In this document: positions 52,957-61,637 of the stretch, piece by piece
Position numbering within the stretch: position 1 is the stretch's first letter
Layout of the letters: every line of letters begins with the position of its first letter
Origin: Emcibacter sp.
Lineage (GTDB): Bacteria; Pseudomonadota; Alphaproteobacteria; Sphingomonadales; Emcibacteraceae
DNA length: 64,000 bases
Direction of reading: 5' to 3'
Assembly (NCBI RefSeq): GCF_963675455.1
Contig: NZ_OY776217.1
Location: 2,218,001-2,282,000, forward strand
The notes under the pieces: model-generated
What the model saw: only the letters and a program-made list of their open reading frames with translations
What the model was told of the DNA's origin: nothing
The model's database searches: none
Made by a program: the position numbers and the translations under genes

Positions 52957-53181
52957 ATGTGTCTGGCTGTACCAGGACAGATCATAAGCATCAAAGGGGA
53001 TGATGCCCTCAGCCGTAGCGGGCAAGTGCGCTTCGGTGAAGCGGTGCGCGAGGCGAGCCTCGCCTTTGTGCCCGAAGCGGTAAAGGGCGACTATGTGCTG
53101 GTTCATGCCGGTGTCGCGATCAGCGTGCTGCGCGAAGACGCGGCGGCACGCACGCTCGGTTATCTGGAGGAGATTGAATGA
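52957..53181 (+). CDS. hypC: Hydrogenase assembly chaperone HypC
   Basis: This 74-residue HypC/HybG chaperone has the essential N-terminal Cys in MCLAVPGQI, which binds HypD and the iron-cyanide intermediate, and the DYVLVHAGVAISVL segment near 47. It follows GAAGAGG and shares a 4-base overlap with hypD. Confidence 0.94.
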   Translation: MCLAVPGQIISIKGDDALSRSGQVRFGEAVREASLAFVPEAVKGDYVLVHAGVAISVLREDAAARTLGYLEEIE

Positions 53182-54272
53182 AGTACGTCGACGAATACCG
53201 CGACCCGGAGGCCGCCCTAAAATACGTGGAAGCGATCCGTAAAACCGTGACGCGCCACTGGACGATTATGGAGGTTTGCGGCGGCCAGACGCACGCCATC
53301 GTGCGTTTCGGTATACAGGATTTGTTGCCGGAGGAAGTCGAGCTTGTGCACGGTCCCGGTTGCCCCGTCTGCGTCACGCCGCTGGAGATGATTGACAAGG
53401 CGCTCGACATCGCTGTGAGGGACGATGTTATTTTTTGCTCTTTCGGCGACATGCTGCGCGTCCCGGGATCGCGGTCCGATCTGTTGAGCGTACGGGCGGA
53501 AGGCGGCGACGTGCGCATCGTCTACACCCCGCTCGACGCCGTGAAAATCGCGACGGACAACCCGGACAAGCAGGTCGTCTTTTTCGCCGTCGGCTTTGAA
53601 ACCACCGCGCCCGCCAACGCCATGTCTGTGCATATGGCGAAAACCCGCGGGCTGGATAATTTTTCCGTCCTGGTTTCCCACGTCCTCGTCCCGCCCGCAA
53701 TCGAGGCAATCATGTCCGCGCCGGACACCCGTGTTCAGGGCTTCCTCGCGGCCGGGCATGTCTGCACCGTCATGGGAACAAGGGCCTACACGCCGCTGGC
53801 CGACACATACGACGTGCCCATTGTGGTCACGGGATTTGAGCCGCTGGATATCCTGCAGGGCATCTATATGTGCGTCAGGCAATTGGAGGACGGGCGCGCC
53901 GAGGTTGAAAACCAGTATGATCGCGCCGTGCGCGATGGCGGGAATACAGAGGCGCAGGCGCTGCTTGAAAAGGTCTTCCGCGTTGTGCCGCGCAAATGGC
54001 GCGGTATAGGGGAGATCGCCGAAAGCGGCTGGGCGCTGACATCGGAATATGAGGCTTTTGACGCGGAAAAACGTTTCGGCCTTGCGAACGCCGAAGTCGC
54101 GGAACCTGAAGCGTGTATCAGCGGCCTCGTGCTGCAAGGCCTGAAGAAGCCCGCCGACTGCCCGGCCTTCGGTAACGAATGCACACCCGACCATCCGCTC
54201 GGGGCGACGATGGTTTCCGGCGAGGGCGCGTGCGCCGCCTACTACCGCTATCGCAGGGAGAAGGCGGCATGA
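53178..54272 (+). CDS. hypD: Hydrogenase maturation protein HypD
   Basis: This 364-residue HypD is the iron-sulfur scaffold on which Fe(CN)2CO is built. Characteristic segments are MEVCGGQTHAIVRFGIQDLL near 32, VHGPGCPVCVTPLEMI near 57, FFAVGFETTAPANAM near 136 and the C-terminal CPAFGNECTPDHPLGATMVS region near 330 with cluster ligands. It overlaps hypC and hypE by 4 bases each. Confidence 0.94.
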   Translation: MKYVDEYRDPEAALKYVEAIRKTVTRHWTIMEVCGGQTHAIVRFGIQDLLPEEVELVHGPGCPVCVTPLEMIDKALDIAVRDDVIFCSFGDMLRVPGSRSDLLSVRAEGGDVRIVYTPLDAVKIATDNPDKQVVFFAVGFETTAPANAMSVHMAKTRGLDNFSVLVSHVLVPPAIEAIMSAPDTRVQGFLAAGHVCTVMGTRAYTPLADTYDVPIVVTGFEPLDILQGIYMCVRQLEDGRAEVENQYDRAVRDGGNTEAQALLEKVFRVVPRKWRGIGEIAESGWALTSEYEAFDAEKRFGLANAEVAEPEACISGLVLQGLKKPADCPAFGNECTPDHPLGATMVSGEGACAAYYRYRREKAA

Positions 54273-55318
54273 CGGAAGCCAAGGCGTTTGGAATGGTCTG
54301 CCCGCTGCCCCTGAACGATCACCCACGTATCAAGCTGGCGCATGGCGGCGGCGGACGACTGATGCAGCAACTGATCGAGGATGTGTTCATCGCGGCGTTC
54401 GATAACCCCGTGCTGCGTGGCGGCCATGACGGCGCGGTGCTGGAACTGCTGCACGGGCGCAGCGTGATGACGACGGACAGCTACGTTGTGCGGCCTCTGT
54501 TCTTCCCTGGCGGCGATATAGGGGCGCTTGCCGTCAACGGCACGGTGAACGACCTTGCGATGTGCGGGGCGAAGCCGCTGTTCCTGACGGCCTCCTTCAT
54601 TCTTGAAGAAGGGCTTGAGACTGAAACGCTGTGGCGTGTGGTGCGGTCCATGCGCGCCGCGGCGGATGCCGCCGGTGTGTCCATCGTCACGGGCGACACC
54701 AAGGTCGTCGAACGCGGACGCGGCGACGGCATATACATCAACACCACTGGCGTCGGCCGCATCGAGCGCGAAATTCTTGTCGCGCCGGAACGCATCGCCA
54801 CGGGGGACGCGATCCTCGTCAGCGGTGATATAGGCCGACACGGTATGGCGGTAATGGGCGAGCGCGAGGGGCTGGCCTTCACCACGCCAATTGAAAGCGA
54901 CTGCGCGCCGTTGTGGGCTACCGTTGATGCGATGCTGTCAGCGGAAATAGACGTCCATTGCATGCGCGATGCGACGCGTGGCGGGCTGTGCGCGGTGTTG
55001 AACGAACTGGCGAGGTCCTCCGCCCTGCAATTCGATGTCGTCGAGCGTGATATTCCCGTCTCGGAAAGCGTGCGTGGGGCCTGCGAGGTCCTCGGGCTTG
55101 ATGCGCTGCAAGTTGCCTGCGAAGGCCGCTTCGTCGCTATCGTGCCGAAAAAAGACGAAGCACGGGCGCTGAAAATACTTAACGCGCAGAATGAAAGTGC
55201 CTCGGTGGTTGGGCGCGTGACGGTTGGTGAGCCTGGTATGGTGACGATTCAAACACCGATCGGTGGGCGCAGGATACTCGACATGCCCGCAGGCGAGCTC
55301 CTGCCGCGGATTTGTTGA
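54269..55318 (+). CDS. hypE: Hydrogenase maturation protein HypE
   Basis: This 349-residue HypE, an AIR-synthase-like ATPase, dehydrates the thiocarboxamide to cyanide. It shows IKLAHGGGGRLMQQLIEDVF near 21, DSYVVRPLFFPGGDIGALAV near 71 and MRDATRGGLCAVLNELA near 231. The chain ends in PRIC, the terminal cysteine that receives the carbamoyl group. It is the last gene of the hydrogenase operon and converges on the KefB-like gene. No hypB is found in the window. Confidence 0.94.
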   Translation: MTEAKAFGMVCPLPLNDHPRIKLAHGGGGRLMQQLIEDVFIAAFDNPVLRGGHDGAVLELLHGRSVMTTDSYVVRPLFFPGGDIGALAVNGTVNDLAMCGAKPLFLTASFILEEGLETETLWRVVRSMRAAADAAGVSIVTGDTKVVERGRGDGIYINTTGVGRIEREILVAPERIATGDAILVSGDIGRHGMAVMGEREGLAFTTPIESDCAPLWATVDAMLSAEIDVHCMRDATRGGLCAVLNELARSSALQFDVVERDIPVSESVRGACEVLGLDALQVACEGRFVAIVPKKDEARALKILNAQNESASVVGRVTVGEPGMVTIQTPIGGRRILDMPAGELLPRIC

Positions 55319-55435
55319 GAAATGTTTCAGTAATGAATGCATATGCTTAGGTGACAGGTTTAAAGCGATGGAAGAAAAAACGGGAAACATGCGGGCCAAA
55401 CCATCTGCCGGAGCCGGCCAGGGACTGGATCACCG

Positions 55436-57163
55436 TCAGGCCGTTTTGACGCTCCCCGCTTGCCCGGCATTTTCCTGTTGCGCCTTCATCCGCGCCACAG
55501 CCTGTTCCGCCGCGTCATAAAACGGAAACAGGACCAGTGTTGCCCCTTTCTCCTTTAGGATTTCCTGATCATGAAGGTGCTGTGTCGATATTGCAATACC
55601 TGCGCTGTATCGTCGTTGCTTCAGCCCTTCCAGGAGCATGAGACGCGGATCTTCATGAGTGATGCCAATCTCGCGCTGGGGCATGGCGGAGACAATCCAC
55701 TTGACGCCACTTAATGGCAGGCTGGCGATAAACGCCGGATCACTTGCATCCCCATAAATGGCCTCATGCCCCTGTGCCCGCCAGTGGCGAACCTCATCCG
55801 GATTGAAATCCACAGCCAGCACACTAAATTCCTGTCGCTGCAAATAGTGGGCTATAGCTTTGCCGTAACGACCCAGACCAAAGAGGACGACATCGTATCT
55901 CCCTTTCGCCTTATGTTGTTGTTCGAGTTTTTCCTCACGGTAGGGCATTTTACGCTCGAATACGTCGAGCCATGGCTCCAATTTGCTGTAAAGGCTGTGG
56001 GAATAAGTGATCATATAGACCGAGAGGGAGATCGTAATCAAGCCTACCAGAGTTACCAATCCCAGCGACTCCGGAGAGACATGCCCCAGCGTCAGCCCCA
56101 TCGCCATAAAGATGAGAGAAAATTCGCTGATCTGGGCGACGGTCAGGCCAGCCAGAAAACCAGTGCGTTTTCTATATCCCATCAAGCTCATAATGATCAT
56201 CACGATTAGCGGGTTGCCGATGAGCACAGAGACAGAGAAGGCCAAGGCGGGGGCGATTTGTGCGCCAAGCAAGCCAAGATCGAGCTGCGAACCCAGCGCA
56301 ATGAAGAAAAACAACAGCAGAAAATCCCGCAGAGAGGAAAGGCGCGCCACGATGGCTTCGCGAAAAGGTGTGGAGGCCAGAGATATGCCGGCGAGCAAGC
56401 CCCCCAACTCTTTACTGAAGCCGAGTTCGCTGCCAATGGCGGCCAGAAGCGCCGCCCAGCCAATGGCAAAAATTATCAATAGTTCTTGCGAGTGGGCAAT
56501 ACGGTTTACAATCGGTATCGCCAGGTAGCGAATAAAAAGAAGAATGAAGCCCAGCATCATAAGGCCATAGAGCAGAACGGTGCCGATATGTACGAACACC
56601 GAACCGTCAGTCCCCTCCTGGGCCCCCACACCGAAGGCGGACAGGCCCATCATCGCCAACACGACGACAAGGTCTTGAACAATCAGAAAGCCGATTGCGA
56701 TCCGTCCGTGGAGGGAATCGACTTCGCGTTTATCTGAAAGCAATTTGACGATGATGATGGTGCTGGAGAAGGTCAGCGCCACGGCGACATAGAGCGAGGT
56801 GACCGTATCCAGCCCCAGCGCAAGCCCGACGAGAAAGCCGATCACCGAGGTGAACGTCACTTGCCCCAGCCCTGTTGCCAGCGCTACGGGGCCGAGGGTA
56901 CGGATCAGCTTCAGATCCAGCTTGAGGCCGACCAGAAACAGCAGCACGGCAATGCCCAGCTCTGCCAGCAGCTCGATATGTTCATGCGATTGCACAATCC
57001 CGAGGGCGGAGGGGCCGGCCAGTACCCCAACCGCAATGAAGCTGACGATCATCGGCTGGCGCAATAACAACCCCACGGAGCCGATGACTGCGGCCAGGGC
57101 AATGAGCGCCGTCAGCTCATAAAACGGCGAGGCGTGCAGGAAGCTAAGATCGGGCATTATCAT
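55436..57163 (-). CDS. KefB-like CPA2 cation:proton antiporter with TrkA-N domain
   Basis: This 575-residue protein has a CPA2 membrane domain of about 12 helices (about 12-385; LGIAVLLFLVGLKLD, FLIVQDLVVVLAMMGL). A cytoplasmic Rossmann-type RCK/TrkA-N domain follows (about 415-530; DVVLFGLGRYGKAIAHYL with GxGxxG). Such proteins export K+ or Na+ for H+, gated by nucleotide or NADH. The gene overlaps the end of the P-type ATPase gene by 20 bases and is downstream of it in one operon. A second ATG at 57157 is possible. Confidence 0.88.
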   Translation of the reverse strand: MIMPDLSFLHASPFYELTALIALAAVIGSVGLLLRQPMIVSFIAVGVLAGPSALGIVQSHEHIELLAELGIAVLLFLVGLKLDLKLIRTLGPVALATGLGQVTFTSVIGFLVGLALGLDTVTSLYVAVALTFSSTIIIVKLLSDKREVDSLHGRIAIGFLIVQDLVVVLAMMGLSAFGVGAQEGTDGSVFVHIGTVLLYGLMMLGFILLFIRYLAIPIVNRIAHSQELLIIFAIGWAALLAAIGSELGFSKELGGLLAGISLASTPFREAIVARLSSLRDFLLLFFFIALGSQLDLGLLGAQIAPALAFSVSVLIGNPLIVMIIMSLMGYRKRTGFLAGLTVAQISEFSLIFMAMGLTLGHVSPESLGLVTLVGLITISLSVYMITYSHSLYSKLEPWLDVFERKMPYREEKLEQQHKAKGRYDVVLFGLGRYGKAIAHYLQRQEFSVLAVDFNPDEVRHWRAQGHEAIYGDASDPAFIASLPLSGVKWIVSAMPQREIGITHEDPRLMLLEGLKQRRYSAGIAISTQHLHDQEILKEKGATLVLFPFYDAAEQAVARMKAQQENAGQAGSVKTA

Positions 57164-59876
57164 TCGTCACTTTTTGTGATGCCCGAAGGCGAATCTGTTT
57201 TTCGGTTTCGATGATCGCGAACAGGGCCACGCCGACGCCGACAATCAGCATGCCATCCAGGAACGGGATGGGCTCTGTGGCAAAGACCGTCTGCAAGAGC
57301 GGAAGATATGTAATGGCGAATTGCGCGGCAGTAATGACGATGACCACAGTCCAGACCATTTTTGTTCCGCGCACAGCTCTCCATGTCAGCGAAGTGCCAT
57401 AGATATTCCGGATAAAGAACAGGTGAAATATTTCCATCACGACCAGTGTGTTGAGAGCAATGGTACGGGCGAGATCTACCGAATACCCCCGGTCAACAGC
57501 ATAGTGATACATGCCGAACACGCCGCAAAGAAACAGCAACGATACCAGAACGATATGCCAGACCAGACCGCCGGTTAGCAGTGGTTCATCACGTGGACGC
57601 GGCGGGCGGCGCATGGTGCTTTCTTCGGTTGGTTCAAACGCAAGCGCGATGCCCAGTGTAACAGCGGTAATCAGATTGACCCATAGAATCTGGACCGGTG
57701 TTATCGGCAGCGTCATCCCGGCCAGCAACGCCACGATGATGGTCATCGCCTCGCCAGCGTTGGTGGGAAGCGTCCAGCTTATGACCTTCTTGATGTTGTC
57801 GTAAACGGTGCGACCTTCACGCACGGCGGCGGCAATGGAAACGAAATTGTCATCCGCCAGCACCAGTTCCGCCGCTTCCTTGGCAGCTTCACTGCCTTTC
57901 ATACCCATGGCGATGCCAGCATCGGCGCGTTTCAGGGCGGGGGCGTCATTCACTCCATCCCCCGTCATTGCTACGGTCATGTCATGTGACTGAAGCGCCA
58001 TAACCAACCGCAGCTTATGTTCGGGGCTGGTACGGGCAAAGATGTCACACTCCAACACAGCCTGACGCAGTTCAGCGTCATCCAGAGCGTCAAGGTCGCT
58101 CCCGGTCAGAACCTTATCCGGGTTTCGCAGCCCGATTTGCCTGCCGATAGCAGCAGCGGTCTTTGCATGGTCGCCGGTAATCATTTTCACACGAATGCCT
58201 GCGCCATGGCACTCCTCAACTGCCGCAATTGCTTCTGTACGCGGCGGATCAATCATCCCCGTCATACCCAGAAGGGTAAGTGTGTCTTCAACATCACCAT
58301 GTTCGAGAACGGTATGTTCCGATTTCACTGGCTTCACGGCAAAGGCGAGCACACGTTGACCGAGCGCGGCGATGGACTCGACTTTTCCCTGCCAGTAGTC
58401 AATATCCAGCGTTTCCGTGTTTCCATTCATACCGCGCTGATCCTGGCACATGGTGAGTATCTGCTCCGGCGCGCCTTTGACAAACACGTACGCATGGCGT
58501 TCATGGTCATGATTCAGCGTCGCCATAAAGCGGTGCCTGGCATCAAACGGGATGGCGTCGGTGCGTGTCCACCCGGCCTGTATTTTGCGGACATCCACAT
58601 CCATTTTCTCGGCAAAGGCAAGGAGCGCCCCTTCCATCGGGTCACCCTCCACTGTCCATACACCGTCTTGCTCACGTAAAAACGCATCATTGCATAGTGT
58701 AGCGGCACGGGCGAGTTCTTCCAGCACTGCATGCTCGGTCGGTGCCACATGCGCATCTTCCAGCTTGAGAAGTCCTTTGGGCGCGTATCCATCGCCTTCC
58801 AGGGCGAAAAGATGCCGATGGGTGAGTACGGAGGCCACCATCATCTCGTTGCGTGTGAGCGTGCCGGTTTTGTCGGTGCAGATAACGGAAACAGATCCCA
58901 GCGTCTCAATTGCAGGCAAGCGCCGCACAATGGCGTTACGTCGCGCCATGGCCTGAACGCCGATCGCCAGCGTAATAGTCAGTACGGCCGGTAAACCTTC
59001 GGGGATCGCGGCGACTGATAGCCCAACTACCGCCATGAACATCTCTGTGAATTCATGGTGTCCGACAAAATAGCCATAAATCAACAACATCGCTGCGATC
59101 AGCAGAATAAGGATGGTCAGCCATTTAGCAAAGACACCCATCTGAGCTACAAGCGGTGTGGTCAGTGTTTCAACTGCTGAAAGCATTCCGCTGATACGTC
59201 CGATCTCGGTCCGGCGGCCAGTGCCGATGACGATCCCTTTACCCTGGCCGGTCGTCACCAAAGTACCGGAAAATACCATGCAGGACCGATCACCCAGAGA
59301 GACGTCTTCCGCAACCGGTTTTGAATGTTTCTCGGCAGCTACTGACTCGCCTGTCAGGATGGCCTCTTGCACCGACATGCCATGCGCGGTTAGCAAACGC
59401 AGGTCGGCGGGCACCTTGTCTCCTGCCTCAAGTAAAACAATGTCTCCGGGAACGAGCGCATCACCCTCTATGCTCTGTCTTCTTCCATTACGAAGTACAT
59501 TGGCGCGGGGCGCCAGCATATGGCGGATTGCGTCCATGGCTTTTTCCGCCTTGCCTTCCTGAATGAAGCCGATAACCGCATTGGCGACAACCACAGTCAG
59601 AATTACACCGGTGTCTACCCAGTGGCCGAGTATCGCTGTAATGATAGCGGAGCCAAGCAGTACGTAGATCAGGATATGGTGAAAATGCTGCAGAAAACGT
59701 ATGAGAATGCTACGTCGCGCGGCAACCGGCAGGCGGTTGGGGCCATATTCCGCTAGCCGCTTTGTTGCTTCGTCCTCAGACAGCCCGTCTGGTGATGCAT
59801 TAAGACGTTCCAGCGTGTTTTCTACTGAAAATGTATGCCATGCTGTTTGTGTGTGGTCGGCGTCAGGATTTTCCAT
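57144..59876 (-). CDS. P-type cation-transporting ATPase (type II)
   Basis: This 910-residue P-type ATPase has an N-terminal cation-ATPase domain (about 10-80), LTGESVAAEK in the actuator region, the phosphorylation motif DKTGTLTRNE near 333 and MTGDGVNDAPALKRADAGIA near 600. The membrane motif AAIPEGLPAVLTITLAIG near 285 is that of type II (Ca2+/Na+/K+-type) pumps, not heavy-metal pumps. The ATG preceded by GAGGG is preferred to a TTG four codons earlier. It is cotranscribed with a Usp gene 15 bases upstream and a KefB gene downstream, an ion-homeostasis module. The ion is not certain. Confidence 0.9.
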   Translation of the reverse strand: MENPDADHTQTAWHTFSVENTLERLNASPDGLSEDEATKRLAEYGPNRLPVAARRSILIRFLQHFHHILIYVLLGSAIITAILGHWVDTGVILTVVVANAVIGFIQEGKAEKAMDAIRHMLAPRANVLRNGRRQSIEGDALVPGDIVLLEAGDKVPADLRLLTAHGMSVQEAILTGESVAAEKHSKPVAEDVSLGDRSCMVFSGTLVTTGQGKGIVIGTGRRTEIGRISGMLSAVETLTTPLVAQMGVFAKWLTILILLIAAMLLIYGYFVGHHEFTEMFMAVVGLSVAAIPEGLPAVLTITLAIGVQAMARRNAIVRRLPAIETLGSVSVICTDKTGTLTRNEMMVASVLTHRHLFALEGDGYAPKGLLKLEDAHVAPTEHAVLEELARAATLCNDAFLREQDGVWTVEGDPMEGALLAFAEKMDVDVRKIQAGWTRTDAIPFDARHRFMATLNHDHERHAYVFVKGAPEQILTMCQDQRGMNGNTETLDIDYWQGKVESIAALGQRVLAFAVKPVKSEHTVLEHGDVEDTLTLLGMTGMIDPPRTEAIAAVEECHGAGIRVKMITGDHAKTAAAIGRQIGLRNPDKVLTGSDLDALDDAELRQAVLECDIFARTSPEHKLRLVMALQSHDMTVAMTGDGVNDAPALKRADAGIAMGMKGSEAAKEAAELVLADDNFVSIAAAVREGRTVYDNIKKVISWTLPTNAGEAMTIIVALLAGMTLPITPVQILWVNLITAVTLGIALAFEPTEESTMRRPPRPRDEPLLTGGLVWHIVLVSLLFLCGVFGMYHYAVDRGYSVDLARTIALNTLVVMEIFHLFFIRNIYGTSLTWRAVRGTKMVWTVVIVITAAQFAITYLPLLQTVFATEPIPFLDGMLIVGVGVALFAIIETEKQIRLRASQKVTNDNARS

Positions 59877-59891
59877 TTTTACCCTCAACTG

Positions 59892-60830
59892 TCAATATGC
59901 CTTCACTGGCGAGACAAAACCTTGCGGTTTAAGCGCCATTAGCGAGCAGGAAAGATTCTGTACGATATTTTCAGCCGTATTCCCAATGATGAAGCCGGGG
60001 ATGCCGGTACGCGCGACCGTACCCATCACCAATATGTCTATCTTATGGTCTTTTACGAAAGAAGGTATGCATTGCTCTGCCATGCCGCGCAGGTGATGTA
60101 CCTGACGATTGCCAGAAATACCGGATGCCTCGATCAATCTTTCAAGTGCAGCACGATGTTGATGTTGCGTCTCAAGAACCGCTTCGGCAATGTCCTCATC
60201 TGATATTTTCACCCAGACGCTGTGACGAAGAAAGGACTCAAATTCATAGTCCCAACAAGAAATGATATGCAATTTGCCGTTGCAGCTATCGGCCAGGGAA
60301 CGAGATAGCTCCAGCATGCGCTTCGACAGATTTTCTGCCGCCGGCTCAGAGCTTTCCGGATCAATGGCTACTGCAACCTTAATATCCTCTCTTGAATGTG
60401 AGATGGGGCGGCATAACCACACAGCACAGGGAGATTTACGCAGCAGGTCCATGTCGAGAGCTTTAAAGCCACTCCCGCCGAGTTTAGGAGGTTCCGCCTC
60501 TTTAATCAGCAGGTCGTGACCGTGCTGAAAAATATACTGGATTATCTTTGTCGAAGGGTTTTTATCGCTGATGAGCTCAATAGAAATGTTGACAGCATCT
60601 TCAAGTTTAATCGCGTCTTTTGTATAGCGTATTGACGCTTCGGTCTGGGTGACAAGAGACTCTTCGTATTTCTTCCGGTAATCAGGAAACTCCTCCGGAA
60701 ACTCCGGGCATACAACCAGTATGCTGAGAGGTGTCCCGTTGTTGCGAGCGAGACTCAGTGCCTGCTTCAGGCTCTCGGTTTCGTCGGAAGTTCCGTGACT
60801 GATATAAAGCGGATTATGGTAGTGGCGCAT
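59892..60830 (-). CDS. Tandem universal stress protein
   Basis: This 312-residue protein has two UspA-type domains (about 1-145 and 155-305). The second keeps the ATP-binding pattern GTVARTGIPGFIIGNTAENI near 272-291, while the first has a degenerate version. The layout matches UspE-like proteins. AAGGGG precedes the ATG. It is first in the Usp, P-type ATPase, KefB operon, which suggests control of the ion module under energy or oxygen stress. Confidence 0.88.
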   Translation of the reverse strand: MRHYHNPLYISHGTSDETESLKQALSLARNNGTPLSILVVCPEFPEEFPDYRKKYEESLVTQTEASIRYTKDAIKLEDAVNISIELISDKNPSTKIIQYIFQHGHDLLIKEAEPPKLGGSGFKALDMDLLRKSPCAVWLCRPISHSREDIKVAVAIDPESSEPAAENLSKRMLELSRSLADSCNGKLHIISCWDYEFESFLRHSVWVKISDEDIAEAVLETQHQHRAALERLIEASGISGNRQVHHLRGMAEQCIPSFVKDHKIDILVMGTVARTGIPGFIIGNTAENIVQNLSCSLMALKPQGFVSPVKAY

Positions 60831-61280
60831 GTGAAGCCCCTTAGTTCCGATTGCCTTAATGCATCATAGAATCAGAATTGGTTAAGGTAAACGAAAACTC
60901 GGTTGAGTGACACTCGGCAAACATCATAGATGACGGAGGTATGAGGAGCTAGGGCAGTTTGGAATACTAAGCCGTAAGACGCAATAAATCAGAATATAAG
61001 TTAAAATAAAGCCCCGGCCCTGACATTATAAAAATACCATAATAACAATGTAGTAGATGAGTTATTATTTTTTGGAATGGGTTATCTGTTTTCAGCGGGA
61101 ATGCACTTGGTGACTCATGCTCCCCGTGCCGTTGCAGATACGTCTGTGGATGATGTTATCCAGAATCTGCTCTGACTTCTTATGCCACTGGATTTTTTTT
61201 GCCTTGGTTATTTCAACGCAATGGTGGGACGCCGGGGTAGAAGGTTTTGGTGTGGGTGGTGGTTTGTATCGCCCCGGGAA
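60831..61280. other. Intergenic region without a recognisable gene
   Basis: AT-rich DNA, presumably with the promoter of the divergent Usp operon, grades into sequence upstream of a broken sugar-lactonase gene. I see no frame with family resemblance and no clear repeat. Confidence 0.4.
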
Positions 61281-61580
61281 CTCAGCCCGGACGGATCCAC
61301 AGTGGATCGGGAAGGATTTTTGTGGAATGCCCAGTGGGGCGGGAGCAGGGTTGTGCGCTATAGCCCCGAGGGGGATATTGACCTGATTCTTGAGTTATCA
61401 GTCAGTCAGCCTACCTGTGTTGCTTTTGGCGGCAGTGACTTGTCTTTGCTGTTTGTGACCACAGCGCGGGCAGATCTGTCGGAAGGGCAATTGACCGCCG
61501 AACCGGATGCAGGACATTTACTGGTTTATAAGACTAATGTGGCTGGTCTTGAGGAAGTATGGGCAGAACTCCCGTCTTGA
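61281..61580 (+). pseudogene. SMP-30/gluconolactonase C-terminal fragment
   Basis: The frame encodes LSPDGSTVDREGFLWNAQWG, SRVVRYSPEGDID, PTCVAFGGSDLSLLFVTTAR and a GHLLVYKTNVAGL ending. These are the last three blades of an SMP-30/Gnl/LRE-type beta-propeller (sugar lactonase/regucalcin family). The N-terminal two-thirds, including the first metal-binding Glu, is missing and the upstream sequence is unrelated. The D-x-E-G metal/substrate loop remains. The fragment is too short to form a propeller, so it is a truncation product. Confidence 0.75.
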
Positions 61581-61637
61581 CAAGACACCCGGTTATGACC
61601 TTAAAGTCTGGCCTGAGATTTCAATCATGGAAAAAAT

